This document shows, piece by piece, positions 1-6,377 of a stretch of 6,659 nt of DNA; within the stretch, counting starts at the first letter, position 1, and each line of letters opens with the position of its first letter. Made by a program: the position numbers and the translations under genes. The DNA lies in NCBI GenBank assembly GCA_002869605.1, contig PKUI01000143.1, forward strand, positions 1 through 6,659, written 5' to 3'. The stretch comes from Desulfuromonas sp. (lineage in GTDB: Bacteria > Desulfobacterota > Desulfuromonadia > Desulfuromonadales > SZUA-401). Under the pieces are notes generated by a model that saw only the letters and a program-made list of their open reading frames with translations, had not been told where the DNA came from and made no database searches.

Positions 1-299
1 CGCAGCAGGTGACGGAAAGCGTGCAGGCCGTTTTTGCCGAGGCGCGCGAGCGGATTTTGTCGGGAGATATCGATCTGACTATCTTCGACGAGGCCAACTC
101 CGCCCTGCATCGCGAGGCGCTGCAGCTGGCGCAACTGCTTGAGCTGATCGAACAGCGCCCCCCGCACGTGGAACTGGTCTTCACCGGGCGGCGGGCGCCG
201 CAACAATTGTGCGAGGTCGCCGACCTGGTGACCGTCATGCAGGCAGAGAAACACCCACTGCAGAAGGGGGTCGTGGCGCGCCGCGGCATCGAGTATTGA
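1..299 (+). CDS. cobO: ATP:corrinoid adenosyltransferase, C-terminal part (5' end outside window)
   Basis: This is the last 98 codons of an open frame that enters from the left edge (first full codon at 3) and stops with TGA at 297-299. The GTG at 9 is internal, not a start. The visible part matches the C-terminal half of the CobA/CobO/BtuR family, which transfers the 5'-deoxyadenosyl group of ATP to the reduced cobalt of a corrinoid. Recognisable pieces are FDEANSALH (family form roughly LDEINxAL), then VELVFTGRRAPQQL, the ADLVT segment, and the ending KHPLQKGV...GIEY, close to the family's usual KH..~GI.A..GIE(F/Y) tail. The N-terminal P-loop would lie upstream. Only 2 bp separate its stop from the cobU start, so the two are probably translationally coupled. 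The names cobA, cobO and btuR are used interchangeably for this family. It is distinct from the PduO and EutT adenosyltransferases. Confidence 0.88.
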   Translation, partial: QQVTESVQAVFAEARERILSGDIDLTIFDEANSALHREALQLAQLLELIEQRPPHVELVFTGRRAPQQLCEVADLVTVMQAEKHPLQKGVVARRGIEY

Positions 300-301
300 C
301 C

Positions 302-820
302 ATGGGTAAACTGATTTATGTCAGCGGCGGAGCCCGTTCCGGGAAGAGTGGCTACGCCCAGCGGCTGGTCGAGGCGTCTCCCGGAGAGCTGCTCTACGTT
401 GCCACCGCGGCGGCCGGCGACAACGAGATGGCCACACGCATCGCACTGCATCAGCAGCAGCGCGGCGCACGCTGGGCCACCCTCGAGGAGCCGTGCGAGG
501 TGCTGGATAAACTCCCGGCAGCGGCGCAAGGCAAGGGGGGGGTGCTGTTCGATTGCGTGACCCTGTGGCTCTCCAACCTGATGTTGCGTGGCGACGACGA
601 CCGGAAGATTCTCGAGGCGGTCGCACGGCTGCCGGGGATTGTTCGCGATTTTTCCGGCAGTGTGGTGCTGGTCTCCAATGAACTCGGCAGTGGTATCGTT
701 CCCGAGAACCAGCTGGCCCGCCGTTTCCGCGACCTGGCCGGCAGTGCCAACCAGCAGTTGGCGGCGGCGGCCGACCAGGCGTGGGTGGTTATTTCGGGAA
801 TTCCGTTGCAACTGAAATAA
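302..820 (+). CDS. cobU: Adenosylcobinamide kinase / adenosylcobinamide-phosphate guanylyltransferase
   Basis: This bifunctional enzyme of nucleotide-loop assembly phosphorylates adenosylcobinamide and then transfers GMP from GTP to make adenosylcobinamide-GDP, the substrate of CobS. The protein is 172 residues, normal for the family. It has the P-loop GGARSGKS at residues 9-16, YVATA at 32-36, and DNEMATRI followed by His50. That His sits where the guanylylated histidine of Salmonella CobU (His46) is found. Further motifs are [22 protein letters not shown] and the ending GIPLQLK, all typical of CobU. The ATG at 302 is preferred over an in-frame ATG at 209, because the family begins directly before the P-loop strand and the extra 31 residues would lie inside the upstream gene. 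There is no clear Shine-Dalgarno, which fits coupling to the upstream stop 2 bp away. A run of eight G (535-542) lies inside the gene and the frame is intact across it. Confidence 0.95.
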   Translation: MGKLIYVSGGARSGKSGYAQRLVEASPGELLYVATAAAGDNEMATRIALHQQQRGARWATLEEPCEVLDKLPAAAQGKGGVLFDCVTLWLSNLMLRGDDDRKILEAVARLPGIVRDFSGSVVLVSNELGSGIVPENQLARRFRDLAGSANQQLAAAADQAWVVISGIPLQLK

Positions 821-839
821 ATCACAAAGGATAGACATC

Positions 840-1892
840 ATGAAACTTCAAGAAGCCCTCAACCAGATTCAACCGGTCTCCGAACAGAAGCTCGCCGAAA
901 TTCAGGCCCGCATTGACAGCCAGTGCAAGCCGCGCGGCTCCCTTGGCCGACTCGAGGAGTTCTCCTCGCGTTTTGTTGCGATCAGTGGCAAGGAGGAGTC
1001 GACGAAAAAGGCGGTTTTCACCTTTGCTGGCGACCACGGCATCGCCGAGGAGGGGGTGAGCGCTTTCCCCCAGGAGGTGACGCCGCAGATGGTCTACAAC
1101 TTCCTCGAAGGGGGGGCGGCGATCAACGCCCTGACCAACCAGGTCGGTGCCGAAGTGGTGGTGGTCGATATGGGGGTCAAGCACGATTTTCCTAAACACC
1201 CGGGGTTGGTCGACTGCAAGATCGCCTACGGCACGCAGAACTTCGCCCAGGGACCGGCGATGTCCCACGAGCAGGCGGTTGCGGCACTCGAGGCGGGGAT
1301 TGTCATGGCGGTGCGCTGCAAAGAGCAGGGGGTCGATCTGGCCGGCACCGGAGATATGGGGATCGCCAACACCACCCCGTCGGCGGCGATCGCCGCGGTG
1401 TTCAGTGGTCTGAGCGTCGAAGAGGTGACCTTCCGGGGCACCGGTATCGACGACGCGGCCCTCAGAAACAAGGTCGAGGTGATCAAACGCGGCATCGAGC
1501 TCAACGCGCCCGATCCCAAGGACCCGGTCGATGTGCTGGCCAAGGTTGGCGGCTTCGAGATCGGCGGCATCGCCGGGCTGGTGCTCGGTTGCGCAGCGCT
1601 TTCGATACCGGTGGTGGTCGACGGCTTTATCTCGACGGCCGGGGCGCTGATCGCCTCGGAGCTGCACCCGAGCGTGCGTGATTACATCTTTGCGGCCCAC
1701 AAGTCGGTAGAGATCGGTCATCGTCATATGCTCGAGAAGATCGGACAAGAGCCGATTCTCGATCTGGGGATGCGGCTCGGGGAGGGAACCGGCGGCGCGC
1801 TCGCCATGGGACTGATCGATGCGTCTCTGCGTGGCTTGCGCGAGATTGCCACCTTCGCCGATGCCGGGGTCAGCGAGGGGGCCGAAAAATGA
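840..1892 (+). CDS. cobT: Nicotinate-nucleotide:(dimethyl)benzimidazole phosphoribosyltransferase
   Basis: CobT moves phosphoribose from nicotinate mononucleotide onto the lower-ligand base, giving the alpha-ribotide that CobS attaches. The protein is 350 residues, the usual length. Motifs in order are the N-terminal [13 protein letters not shown] (29-41), [16 protein letters not shown] (from 62), [25 protein letters not shown] (169-183), GTGIDD (200-205), [23 protein letters not shown], and [11 protein letters not shown]. Glu315 lies in that last motif at the position of the proposed catalytic base (Glu317 in Salmonella). An AAAGGA Shine-Dalgarno at 826-831 stands 8 bp before the ATG, and the gene follows cobU by 19 bp. 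CobT enzymes accept several bases. With a bzaF-like gene in the same operon, the natural substrate is probably 5-hydroxybenzimidazole or a derivative rather than only dimethylbenzimidazole. The function is sure; the substrate is inferred. Confidence 0.96.
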   Translation: MKLQEALNQIQPVSEQKLAEIQARIDSQCKPRGSLGRLEEFSSRFVAISGKEESTKKAVFTFAGDHGIAEEGVSAFPQEVTPQMVYNFLEGGAAINALTNQVGAEVVVVDMGVKHDFPKHPGLVDCKIAYGTQNFAQGPAMSHEQAVAALEAGIVMAVRCKEQGVDLAGTGDMGIANTTPSAAIAAVFSGLSVEEVTFRGTGIDDAALRNKVEVIKRGIELNAPDPKDPVDVLAKVGGFEIGGIAGLVLGCAALSIPVVVDGFISTAGALIASELHPSVRDYIFAAHKSVEIGHRHMLEKIGQEPILDLGMRLGEGTGGALAMGLIDASLRGLREIATFADAGVSEGAEK

Positions 1893-2638
1893 ATCGAAAC
1901 TGGGAAGAGTTCCGCATTGCCGGCGCTTTCCTGACCATCTTCCCGGTCGCCCAGGAGCTGGAGATGACTCCAGAGCGGCTGGCGCGCAGTATGGCATTCT
2001 TCCCCGCAGTCGGCTTAAGCCTCGGCCTGATGCTGGTGCTTCTCAACTGGGTGCTGGCGCCGCTGATCCCGCTGGCGGTGCTCGACTGTCTGCTGCTGCT
2101 GATCCTGATCGCGGTGACCGGGGCTCTGCACCTCGATGGCATCGCCGATTTGATCGATGGCCTTGCCGGCGGCAAGGATCGCGAGGGAGTACTGCGGATC
2201 ATGAAGGACAGCCGGGTCGGCGCCATCGGCGTGGTCGGGCTGGTGATGGTGCTGCTGCTCAAGTATCTGTCGCTCTACCACGTGCCGCTCGAGCACAAGT
2301 ATGCGGCGCTGATCTTCATGCCGGCGTCCGGGCGCTGGATCCAGGTGGCGCTCGCCGGGGTCTGTCGCTATATCCGTAGCGAGGGGGGCATCGGCGGAGT
2401 GTTTGTCGATAACGTCGGTGAGCGCGAGATGCTGATCGCCACCATTACCCTGGCGTTGGCGGCGGTGATCCTGTTTGGTCTCAAGGGACTGTTGCTGATG
2501 CTGCTGCTCGGCGGCGTCGGCATGGTGCTGTGGCGCTACTTCGAAAAACGTCTCGGTGGCGTAACCGGCGATGTGCTCGGTGCGGCGACGGAGATCATCG
2601 AGGTGACGGCCCTGATCCTGATCCTAGTCTTGACCTGA
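1889..2638 (+). CDS. cobS: Adenosylcobinamide-GDP ribazoletransferase (cobalamin synthase)
   Basis: This integral membrane enzyme joins adenosylcobinamide-GDP with alpha-ribazole or its 5'-phosphate, releasing GMP and producing the cobamide or cobamide phosphate. The protein is 249 residues, typical for the family, and is mostly hydrophobic, with likely membrane segments near 35-60, 63-80, 110-126, 172-188, 190-206 and 231-249. The family signature is clear: [12 protein letters not shown] at 80-91, with acidic residues Asp83, Asp87 and Asp90, then [12 protein letters not shown] (104-115) and, near the end, [16 protein letters not shown] (213-228). Its ATG overlaps the cobT stop as ATGA (1889-1892), so the two are translationally coupled and their products act in consecutive steps. 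Nothing in the sequence looks damaged or foreign. Confidence 0.95.
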   Translation: MNRNWEEFRIAGAFLTIFPVAQELEMTPERLARSMAFFPAVGLSLGLMLVLLNWVLAPLIPLAVLDCLLLLILIAVTGALHLDGIADLIDGLAGGKDREGVLRIMKDSRVGAIGVVGLVMVLLLKYLSLYHVPLEHKYAALIFMPASGRWIQVALAGVCRYIRSEGGIGGVFVDNVGEREMLIATITLALAAVILFGLKGLLLMLLLGGVGMVLWRYFEKRLGGVTGDVLGAATEIIEVTALILILVLT

Positions 2639-2666
2639 AACCCCGAACAGAAGCGAGGAGCTGACG

Positions 2667-3266
2667 ATGAAGGCAACCCGCATCTACCTGGTGCGCCACG
2701 GCCAGGTCGAAGGACACGAAGAAAAACGCTATAACGGCCAGGCCGACGTGGCCCTTACCCCCCAGGGGCAGGGGCAGTACGGCCTGCTGCAGATGCGACT
2801 GCAGAAGAAGAACATCAGCGCGGTCTACTCGAGTGACCTGAAGCGCTGCGTCGAGGGGGCACAGCTGCTCGCCGCCAGCCACGGGCTGGTGCCGGAGCTG
2901 CGCGAGGAGCTGCGTGAGCTGCATATCGGAGACTGGGAGGGGATGACCTGGCAGGAGCTGCAACAGCAGTACCCCGAGCAGTGGCAGGCGCGCCTCGACG
3001 ATATCGTGCACTACCAGGTCCCCGGCGGCGAGAGCCTCGCCGCGATGTCCGCCCGCGTGATCCCGGTGATTGAGCAGATCGTCGACGCGCATCCCGGCGA
3101 GGAAGTGGTTGTGGTCGCCCATGGAGGGGTCAATCGGGTGATCCTGCTCGAGGCGATCGGTGCACCGCTCGAGCGGCTGTTCCACATCGAGCAGGACTAT
3201 GGTTGTCTCAACGCCATCGACTACTACCCCGACGGCTGCGCCGTCGTCACCATGCTCAACGCTTAA
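2667..3266 (+). CDS. cobC: Alpha-ribazole phosphatase, histidine phosphatase family
   Basis: This is a member of the histidine phosphatase (phosphoglycerate mutase-like) superfamily. It would remove the 5'-phosphate of alpha-ribazole phosphate or of the cobamide phosphate made by CobS. The protein is 199 residues. The phosphohistidine motif is LVRHGQ with Arg10-His11-Gly12. YNGQADVALTPQGQ follows at 22-35, SSDLKR ending at Arg60 supplies a phosphate-binding arginine, and LRELHIGDWEG contains Glu84 as the likely proton donor. The second catalytic histidine is His152 in VVVVAHGGVNR. These motifs prove a phosphatase of this fold but not its substrate; the CobC role comes from its place between cobS and cbiA. 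GAGGAG at 2655-2660 is 6 bp before the ATG. The 28-bp gap from cobS is the widest in the operon. Confidence 0.9.
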   Translation: MKATRIYLVRHGQVEGHEEKRYNGQADVALTPQGQGQYGLLQMRLQKKNISAVYSSDLKRCVEGAQLLAASHGLVPELREELRELHIGDWEGMTWQELQQQYPEQWQARLDDIVHYQVPGGESLAAMSARVIPVIEQIVDAHPGEEVVVVAHGGVNRVILLEAIGAPLERLFHIEQDYGCLNAIDYYPDGCAVVTMLNA

Positions 3267-3274
3267 GAGGAACC

Positions 3275-4645
3275 ATGAGCCCGAGTCCCCTGGTCATCGC
3301 CGCTCCTGGCAGCGGCCACGGCAAGACCAGCGTCACCCTGGCGCTGCTCGCCGCGCTGACGCGACGTGGCGTAGCGGTGGCTCCGTTCAAGGTCGGCCCC
3401 GATTTTATCGACCCGGGCCACCATGCGCTTGCCTGCGGGAGGGCGTCGCGTAACCTCGACGGCTGGATGTGTGAGCGGTCGATCGTTGAACAGGTCTTCC
3501 GACGCGGCTGCTCCGGTACCGAGGTCGCGGTGGTCGAAGGGGTGATGGGGCTGTTCGATGGTGCCTCCGGGAGCGACGATAGCGGCAGCACCGCGCAGAT
3601 TGCGAAGTGGCTGAACGGTCGGGTCATCCTGGTGGTCGACGCCGGGCGCCAGGCGCGCAGCGCAGCGGCCCTGGTCAAGGGCTTCGTCGATTTTGAGCCG
3701 CACCTCGAGTTTGCCGGGGTGATCTTCAACAACGTGGCGAGCGCCAACCACGCTGAACTGCTACGCGAAGCGTTGGTGTCAACGCCGGGGCTGCCTCCGC
3801 TGCTCGGCTGCCTGACACGCGACTCGGAAGTAACGCTTCCGGAACGTCATCTAGGTCTGCTGACCGCCGAGGAAGCTGGCCGCGACGCGGCGTTCTTTTC
3901 CCGCCTCGCCGACTGGTTCGAGGCTGGGGTCGATGTTGAGGCGCTGCTGGAAAATTTCATCTCTGCAGCCGAAGCGGTGCAAAAACCTGCACCTGCCGAG
4001 GGGGAGACGGTGCGCATCGGCGTGGCGCGTGACGCGGCGTTCTGCTTCTATTATCAGGATAACCTCGAGGCGCTCGAGGCGGCCGGTGCTGAGCTGGTGG
4101 AGTTTTCACCACTGCATGATGCACGGTTGCCCGATGGGCTGCATGGGCTCTATCTCGGTGGCGGTTATCCCGAGGTGCACGCCGGGCAGTTGACGGCCAA
4201 CGCGAGCCTGCGCGAACAGATCCGGAGCCGGATTGCGGCGGGGATGCCAGCCTACGCCGAGTGCGGCGGGCTGGTCTACCTCTGTGAGGCGGTTGACGGA
4301 CAATCGATGTGCGGTCTGCTGCCGGCCGGGGCGCGCATGCTGCCGCGGCGTAAGGCGCTCGGTTACCGCGAGGTCGAGCTGAGCGACGACGGCCCGCTGG
4401 GGCCGTCCGGAACCAGGCTGCGCGGCCACGAGTTCCACTATTCGGAACTGGAGATGCCGTCGAGAATTCAACGCGCGTACCGGGTCTTCGACCGCAAGGG
4501 GCGTGAGCTGGGAACAGAAGGCTACCGTCTGCATAACCTGCTCGCCTCCTACGTGCACCTGCACTTCGGCAGCGAGCCGCAGGTGGCAAAGCACCTGATG
4601 AATTTCATGCGCAGCCACGCACAAACGGTTGCGCGATCAATGTAA
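3275..4645 (+). CDS. cbiA: Cobyrinate a,c-diamide synthase (glutamine-hydrolysing)
   Basis: This enzyme amidates the a and c carboxylates of the corrin ring using ATP and glutamine. The protein is 456 residues, typical of CbiA/CobB. The N-terminal DTB-synthetase-like ATPase domain (about 1-195) has the P-loop GSGHGKTS at 12-19, KVGPDFIDPGHH from 39, and VVEGVMGLFDGA around 87-97. A class I glutamine amidotransferase domain (about 246-445) has LYLGGGYPE, the nucleophile Cys330 in YAECGGL, HEFHYSE, and the terminal SYVHLHFG with His428 and His430. The ATG at 3275 is preferred to an in-frame ATG at 3203: it has AAGAGG at 3265-3270, follows the cobC stop by 8 bp, and begins just before the P-loop strand. 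CobB, the aerobic-pathway counterpart acting on hydrogenobyrinate, has the same architecture. CbiA is chosen because bzaF and cbiX indicate the anaerobic pathway. Confidence 0.94.
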   Translation: MSPSPLVIAAPGSGHGKTSVTLALLAALTRRGVAVAPFKVGPDFIDPGHHALACGRASRNLDGWMCERSIVEQVFRRGCSGTEVAVVEGVMGLFDGASGSDDSGSTAQIAKWLNGRVILVVDAGRQARSAAALVKGFVDFEPHLEFAGVIFNNVASANHAELLREALVSTPGLPPLLGCLTRDSEVTLPERHLGLLTAEEAGRDAAFFSRLADWFEAGVDVEALLENFISAAEAVQKPAPAEGETVRIGVARDAAFCFYYQDNLEALEAAGAELVEFSPLHDARLPDGLHGLYLGGGYPEVHAGQLTANASLREQIRSRIAAGMPAYAECGGLVYLCEAVDGQSMCGLLPAGARMLPRRKALGYREVELSDDGPLGPSGTRLRGHEFHYSELEMPSRIQRAYRVFDRKGRELGTEGYRLHNLLASYVHLHFGSEPQVAKHLMNFMRSHAQTVARSM

Positions 4646-4650
4646 TCAAA

Positions 4651-4656
4651 GAGGAG
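4651..4656 (+). promoter_or_regulatory. Ribosome binding site deciding the TTG start of the thiC-like gene
   Basis: GAGGAG lies 7 bp before a TTG at 4664 and 10 bp before a second TTG at 4667. No ATG or GTG lies in the right place, so the gene probably starts at one of these two tandem TTG codons. Spacing favours 4664. Confidence 0.7.
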
Positions 4657-4663
4657 AAAACGT

Positions 4664-5971
4664 TTGTTGACCCAGATTGAAGCCGCTCGCCAGAAGGTGA
4701 TTACTGAACAGATGAAGGAAGTGGCCCTCGCCGAGGGTCTCGAGGCGGAGTTCATCCGCCAGATGGTTGCCGAGGGGAAAGTGGTGATCCCCTGGAACAC
4801 GCAGCGTAAGCCGCGCGCCGTTGGCATCGGCAAAGGGCTGCGCACCAAGGTCAATGCCTCGATCGGCACCAGCAGCGATATTGTCGACTACGCCGCCGAG
4901 GTCAGCAAGGCGAAGGCCGCGCAGGCGGCCGGTGCCGACACCTTGATGGAGCTTTCGGTCGGCGGTGACCTCGACCGGGTACGCCGCGAGGTGATCGGCG
5001 CGGTCGAACTGCCGGTCGGCAACGTACCTCTTTACCAGGCATTCTGCGAGGCGGCGCGCAAGTACGGAGATCCCAACAAGCTCGACGAGGAGATGCTCTT
5101 CGACCTCATCGAGCAGCAGTGCGCCGACGGCATGGCGTTTATGGCGGTGCACTGCGGCATCAACCTCTACACCCTCGAGCGGTTGAAGAAGCAGGGTTAC
5201 CGCTACGGTGGGCTGGTCTCCAAGGGGGGGGTATCGATGGTCGCGTGGATGCTCGCCAATAACCGGGAGAACCCGCTGTATGAAAAATTCGACCGCGTCG
5301 TCGAGATCCTCAAGAAGTACGACACCGTGCTCTCGCTCGGTAACGGCCTGCGCGCCGGGGCGATCCACGACTCTCACGACCGCGCCATGGTCCAGGAGCT
5401 GCTGATCAACTGCGAACTCGCCGAGCTCGGCCAGGAGATGGGCTGCCAGATGCTGGTCGAAGGTCCCGGGCATATGCCTCTGGACGAGATCGAGACCAAC
5501 ATCCGCTTGCAGAAGCGGATGAGCAACGACGCTCCCTACTACATGCTCGGGCCGATCTCGAGCGACGTGGTTCCCGGCTATGATCATATCTCGGCGGCGA
5601 TCGGCTCCGCCCAGTCGAGCCGCTTCGGCGCCGACCTGATCTGCTACATCACCCCGGCCGAGCACCTCGCCCTGCCGAACGAGCAGGACGTGATCGACGG
5701 GGTCAAGGCGGCCAAGGTCGCCGCCTATATTGGCGACATGAACAAGTACCCGGAGAGGGGCCGCGAGCGGGACAAAACCATGAGCAAGGCGCGTCGCGAC
5801 CTGAACTGGCAGCAGCAGTTCGACCTCGCCCTGTTCCCCGACGACGCCCGGGAAATTCGCGCCAGCCGCGTCCCCGAGGACGAGAGCACCTGCACCATGT
5901 GCGGTGACTTCTGCGCCTCGCGCGGCGCCGGGGAGCTGTTTGCGAAGGATCTCAAGGGGGACAAAATCTAA
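4664..5971 (+). CDS. bzaF: ThiC-like radical SAM enzyme, probable 5-hydroxybenzimidazole synthase
   Basis: The 435-residue protein is clearly of the ThiC family. Motifs are VNASIGTS (63-70), YGGLVSKGGVS, LSLGNGLRAGAI (223-234), EGPGHMP (266-272), LGPISSD (295-301), GYDHI (305-309) and CYITPAEHLALP (327-338). His270 and His334 correspond to the two metal-binding histidines of ThiC and show the same 64-residue spacing. The C-terminal cysteines Cys410, Cys413 and Cys417 would hold the 4Fe-4S cluster, but are spaced CX2CX3C instead of the usual ThiC CX2CX4C (CSMCGPKFC type). ThiC and BzaF both use aminoimidazole ribotide; BzaF turns it into the cobamide lower-ligand base 5-hydroxybenzimidazole without oxygen. 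BzaF is preferred to thiamin ThiC because the gene is 18 bp behind cbiA in a B12 operon and the cluster motif differs. It stands alone, unlike bzaA-bzaB pairs. A thiC label from family-level annotation would be understandable. TTG start, at 4664 or 4667. Confidence 0.85.
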   Translation: MLTQIEAARQKVITEQMKEVALAEGLEAEFIRQMVAEGKVVIPWNTQRKPRAVGIGKGLRTKVNASIGTSSDIVDYAAEVSKAKAAQAAGADTLMELSVGGDLDRVRREVIGAVELPVGNVPLYQAFCEAARKYGDPNKLDEEMLFDLIEQQCADGMAFMAVHCGINLYTLERLKKQGYRYGGLVSKGGVSMVAWMLANNRENPLYEKFDRVVEILKKYDTVLSLGNGLRAGAIHDSHDRAMVQELLINCELAELGQEMGCQMLVEGPGHMPLDEIETNIRLQKRMSNDAPYYMLGPISSDVVPGYDHISAAIGSAQSSRFGADLICYITPAEHLALPNEQDVIDGVKAAKVAAYIGDMNKYPERGRERDKTMSKARRDLNWQQQFDLALFPDDAREIRASRVPEDESTCTMCGDFCASRGAGELFAKDLKGDKI

Positions 5972-5973
5972 AA

Positions 5974-6088
5974 CGAATGAAAAGCCCCCACCTGCTGCGT
6001 TCCCCTTGCTCTCGTCGCTGCGACGTAGCTCGCGCTACGCCTCACTCCTCGAGCAGCGGGCGCCTTGCATCTGGAGATTTTTGATTCG
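5974..6088. repeat. 115-bp imperfect palindrome, likely dispersed repeat and operon terminator
   Basis: The segment begins 2 bp after the bzaF stop. Its ends are complementary: CGAAT at 5974-5978 with ATTCG at 6084-6088, and AAAA at 5980-5983 with TTTT at 6079-6082. Its centre is a perfect 6-bp stem, CGTAGC at 6024-6029 with GCTACG at 6034-6039, around a TCGC loop. Between them the arms match in patches, for example CC and A at 5988-5990 with TGG at 6072-6074. A transcript could fold into one long hairpin followed by U residues on either strand, so it may end the operon. From memory, palindromes with a similar GTAGC/GCTAC core and a CTTGCATCTGG-like flank recur between genes in related bacteria; this was not checked. 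No protein is encoded. Confidence 0.7.
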
Positions 6089-6108
6089 TCTGCATGGGAC
6101 ATGACAAT
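6081..6108 (+). promoter_or_regulatory. Possible sigma-70-type promoter for the riboswitch-cbiX transcript
   Basis: TTGATT at 6081-6086 and GACAAT at 6103-6108, 16 bp apart, resemble -35 and -10 boxes (each 4 of 6 to consensus). Transcription would then begin near 6115, right where the riboswitch P1 stem starts (6116). The -35 box lies in the end of the upstream palindrome. This is a weak motif match; position relative to the riboswitch is the main support. Confidence 0.35.
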
Positions 6109-6115
6109 TTAAAAC

Positions 6116-6273
6116 CGGTTCGGGCGTATGGAAAGTGGGGTGCAACTCCCCCGCGGGCCCGCCGCTGTAACGGGGGACCGATCTCTCGGTTAAACCCACT
6201 GTACGATCATCAAGTTGTACGGGAAGGGGAGAGTAAGGGATGATCCCGGAAGCCAGAAAGCCTGCCCGAACCG
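6116..6273 (+). ncRNA. Cobalamin (AdoCbl-type) riboswitch aptamer
   Basis: The conserved B12 riboswitch blocks occur in order: GGGGTGCAACTCC (6137-6149), CCCGCCGCTGTAA (6148-6160 region, core GCCGCTGTAA at 6151-6160), CCCACTG at 6195-6201 (the L5 element, usually GCCACTG), CGGGAAGG at 6220-6227, and the B12 box AGCCAGAAAGCCTGCC at 6251-6266 (family form AGCCAGGAGACCTGCC). The closing P1 stem is perfect over 10 bp: 6116-6125 pairs with 6264-6273. The RNA binds a cobalamin and here would control cbiX and whatever follows it. The ordering and P1 make the call secure; subclass (adenosyl- or hydroxocobalamin) cannot be settled by eye. Confidence 0.95.
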
Positions 6274-6299
6274 CACAAGCAACGACCGCCGATGGCAAG

Positions 6300-6322
6300 G
6301 CGCGTCGGTGGGCCACCCGTGT
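6300..6322 (+). promoter_or_regulatory. Riboswitch regulatory hairpin P13 with kissing loop
   Basis: A short stem (6300-6304 with 6318-6322, 5 bp including two G-U pairs) exposes a loop containing CGGTGGG at 6306-6312. This is complementary over 7 positions (one G-U) to CCCACTG at 6195-6201 in the aptamer. A loop-loop contact between aptamer L5 and this hairpin is how cobalamin riboswitches read out ligand binding. An alternative hairpin (6286-6292 with 6305-6311) would hide the same bases. Confidence 0.6.
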
Positions 6323-6323
6323 G

Positions 6324-6360
6324 CGGCCCCCGGCGTTCCGTGCCGGGGGCCGTATTGATT
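6324..6360 (+). terminator. GC-rich attenuator hairpin of the cobalamin riboswitch
   Basis: An 11-bp perfect stem (6324-6334 with 6342-6352, GGCCCCCGGC and its complement) with the 7-base loop GTTCCGT is followed by TATTGATTT. The U tract is interrupted, so termination efficiency is uncertain. The hairpin stands 51 bp after the P1 stem and directly after P13. It lies 175 bp before the cbiX start, which argues for transcription control rather than hiding of the ribosome binding site. Confidence 0.7.
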
Positions 6361-6377
6361 TGAAGCAAAACCATCGC

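Noticed and set aside
209..301. Longer N-terminus for cobU from an in-frame ATG at 209
   Set aside because: The extra 31 residues lie within the adenosyltransferase reading region, are Arg-rich and unlike CobU, whose fold begins at the strand just before the P-loop.
822..1997. 391-codon open frame on the minus strand opposite cobT
   Set aside because: It mirrors cobT, whose plus-strand protein has all family motifs. The antisense translation is Arg/His/Asp-rich with no recognisable domain, as expected from the codon bias of a GC-rich gene.
3203..3274. Longer N-terminus for cbiA from an in-frame ATG at 3203
   Set aside because: It would overlap the end of cobC by 64 bp with an Arg-rich extension; the ATG at 3275 has a proper ribosome binding site and the family's normal beginning.
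4646..5665. 339-codon open frame on the minus strand opposite the thiC-like gene
   Set aside because: Same codon-bias shadow effect. The plus-strand protein is unmistakably ThiC-family and the antisense product resembles nothing.
4664..5971. Thiamin-pathway ThiC (HMP-phosphate synthase)
   Set aside because: Not excluded by fold, but no thiamin gene is nearby, no TPP riboswitch was seen upstream, the gene sits tightly in a B12 operon, and the cysteine spacing differs from ThiC.
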